Assembly (NCBI GenBank): GCA_958405585.1
Contig: CATYEP010000124.1
Span: forward strand, 1-5,761
Origin: an uncultured Eubacteriales bacterium
GTDB taxonomy: Bacteria; Bacillota; Clostridia; Christensenellales; Borkfalkiaceae
Length of the DNA: 5,761 nt
Direction of reading: 5' to 3'
The notes beneath the pieces are model-generated. The model made no database searches. It was not told the origin of the DNA and saw only the letters and a program-made list of their open reading frames with translations. Position numbers and translations under genes: made by a program. Shown piece after piece: positions 5,491 to 5,761 of the stretch. Within the stretch, counting starts at the first letter, position 1; every line of letters starts with the position of its first letter.

Positions 5491-5523
5491 AAAAGCGTCT
5501 TCGGCATCGCCGCAGACGCTTTT
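5491..5523 (+). terminator. Intrinsic terminator of the cysteine-rich gene
   Basis: AAAAGCGTCT (5491-5500) pairs with AGACGCTTTT (5514-5523), continued after one mismatch by CGGC/GCCG around a 3-nt loop. It lies 34 nt after the stop codon. The stem's own A and T ends provide short T-tracts in both directions, so it may also stop transcripts coming from the right. Confidence 0.8.
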
Positions 5524-5526
5524 CAC

Positions 5527-5570
5527 TTTACGCCCGTTTGCACACAAAACTTTGCGCAAACGGGCGTAAA
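5527..5570. repeat. 15-bp perfect inverted repeat directly after the terminator
   Basis: TTTACGCCCGTTTGC (5527-5541) and GCAAACGGGCGTAAA (5556-5570) are perfectly complementary around a 14-nt loop. The repeat starts 3 bases after the terminator hairpin. Neither side is followed by a T-tract, so it is not a standard terminator. It may be a second, backup hairpin protecting the mRNA end, a protein-binding palindrome or a small dispersed repeat. Confidence 0.65.
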
Positions 5571-5698
5571 TACAATGCAAAATATAAGTTCAATGATTGC
5601 AAATGCTGCCGCATCCGATACAGATACAAACAGCCGTCTGTCGTAAAAAACAAAGTATGCACGATATAAAAACAACAGTCCGGTTTGCTTTACCATAA
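5571..5698. other. Intergenic stretch without a supported gene
   Basis: No reading frame here has both a ribosome binding site and a credible protein, and I see no tRNA or known RNA motif. A CTGTCGTAAAAA motif at 5638-5649 is nearly repeated at 5702-5713. Confidence 0.5.
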
Positions 5699-5761
5699 GG
5701 GCTGTCGCAAAAATAACTGTCTGCGTCGTCTTTTACGGGGATGTGCGAATATACGGATTAT
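5699..5761 (+). mobile_element. Possible outer end of an insertion sequence (truncated by window edge)
   Basis: GGGCTGTCGCAAAAATAAC (5699-5717) resembles the terminal inverted repeats of several transposons of Bacillota, of the IS1182-like kind, which often begin GGGCTGTC(G/C)CAAAA. If so, the element extends to the right beyond the window. No transposase sequence and no second end are visible, so this rests on recalled motif resemblance alone. Confidence 0.3.

Noticed and set aside
5250..5507. Minus-strand open frame (85 codons) covering the cysteine-rich gene
   Set aside because: It runs through the terminator hairpin and lacks a ribosome binding site. The plus-strand gene has AGGAGG and a fitting terminator.

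Overview
The window reads as chromosomal DNA of a Bacillota (Firmicutes) bacterium, most likely a member of the Clostridia. The reasons are strong GGAGG-type ribosome binding sites, a type III (CoaX) pantothenate kinase, an ECF-type vitamin transporter subunit, an ACT-tailed homoserine dehydrogenase and a cysteine-rich mini-protein of a kind I associate with Clostridia. The species cannot be named from the sequence.

Layout. Positions 1-479 (minus) hold the N-terminal part of an amino-acid ABC transporter lipoprotein. It runs off the left edge and has its own near-perfect sigma-A promoter (521-549). Positions about 480-678 are AT-rich and hold that promoter, a long AT-rich inverted repeat and a probable terminator for the operon to the right. 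Positions 679-4801 (minus) form one tightly packed five-gene unit. In transcription order it contains an ECF transporter S component (4097-4801), coaX (3293-4075), hom (1963-3246), a small cupin (1615-1959) and a RimK-like ATP-grasp ligase (679-1551). A consensus extended -10 promoter (4963-4991) and a structured leader of about 155 nt drive it.

To the right, 4992-5252 is intergenic and contains a nested inverted repeat followed by eight T residues, then a second inverted repeat just before a ribosome binding site. A 67-residue protein with ten cysteines (5253-5456, plus) follows, then a terminator hairpin and, three bases later, a 15-bp perfect inverted repeat. The last 190 bases hold no gene that I can support. 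They contain a motif resembling the outer end of an insertion sequence (from about 5699), truncated by the window edge.

How the genes fit together. The S component next to coaX suggests uptake of pantothenate followed by its phosphorylation, the first step to coenzyme A. Hom makes homoserine for the threonine and methionine branch. Its last two codons carry the ribosome binding site of the cupin gene, so cupin expression is probably coupled to hom. The ATP-grasp enzyme ends the operon behind an 11-bp hairpin. Its substrate is unknown, and the cupin/ATP-grasp pair is the least explained part of the operon. No clear previously undescribed system is proven here. The best candidates for a second look are the cysteine-rich mini-protein with its unusual flanking structures, and the cupin/ATP-grasp pair.
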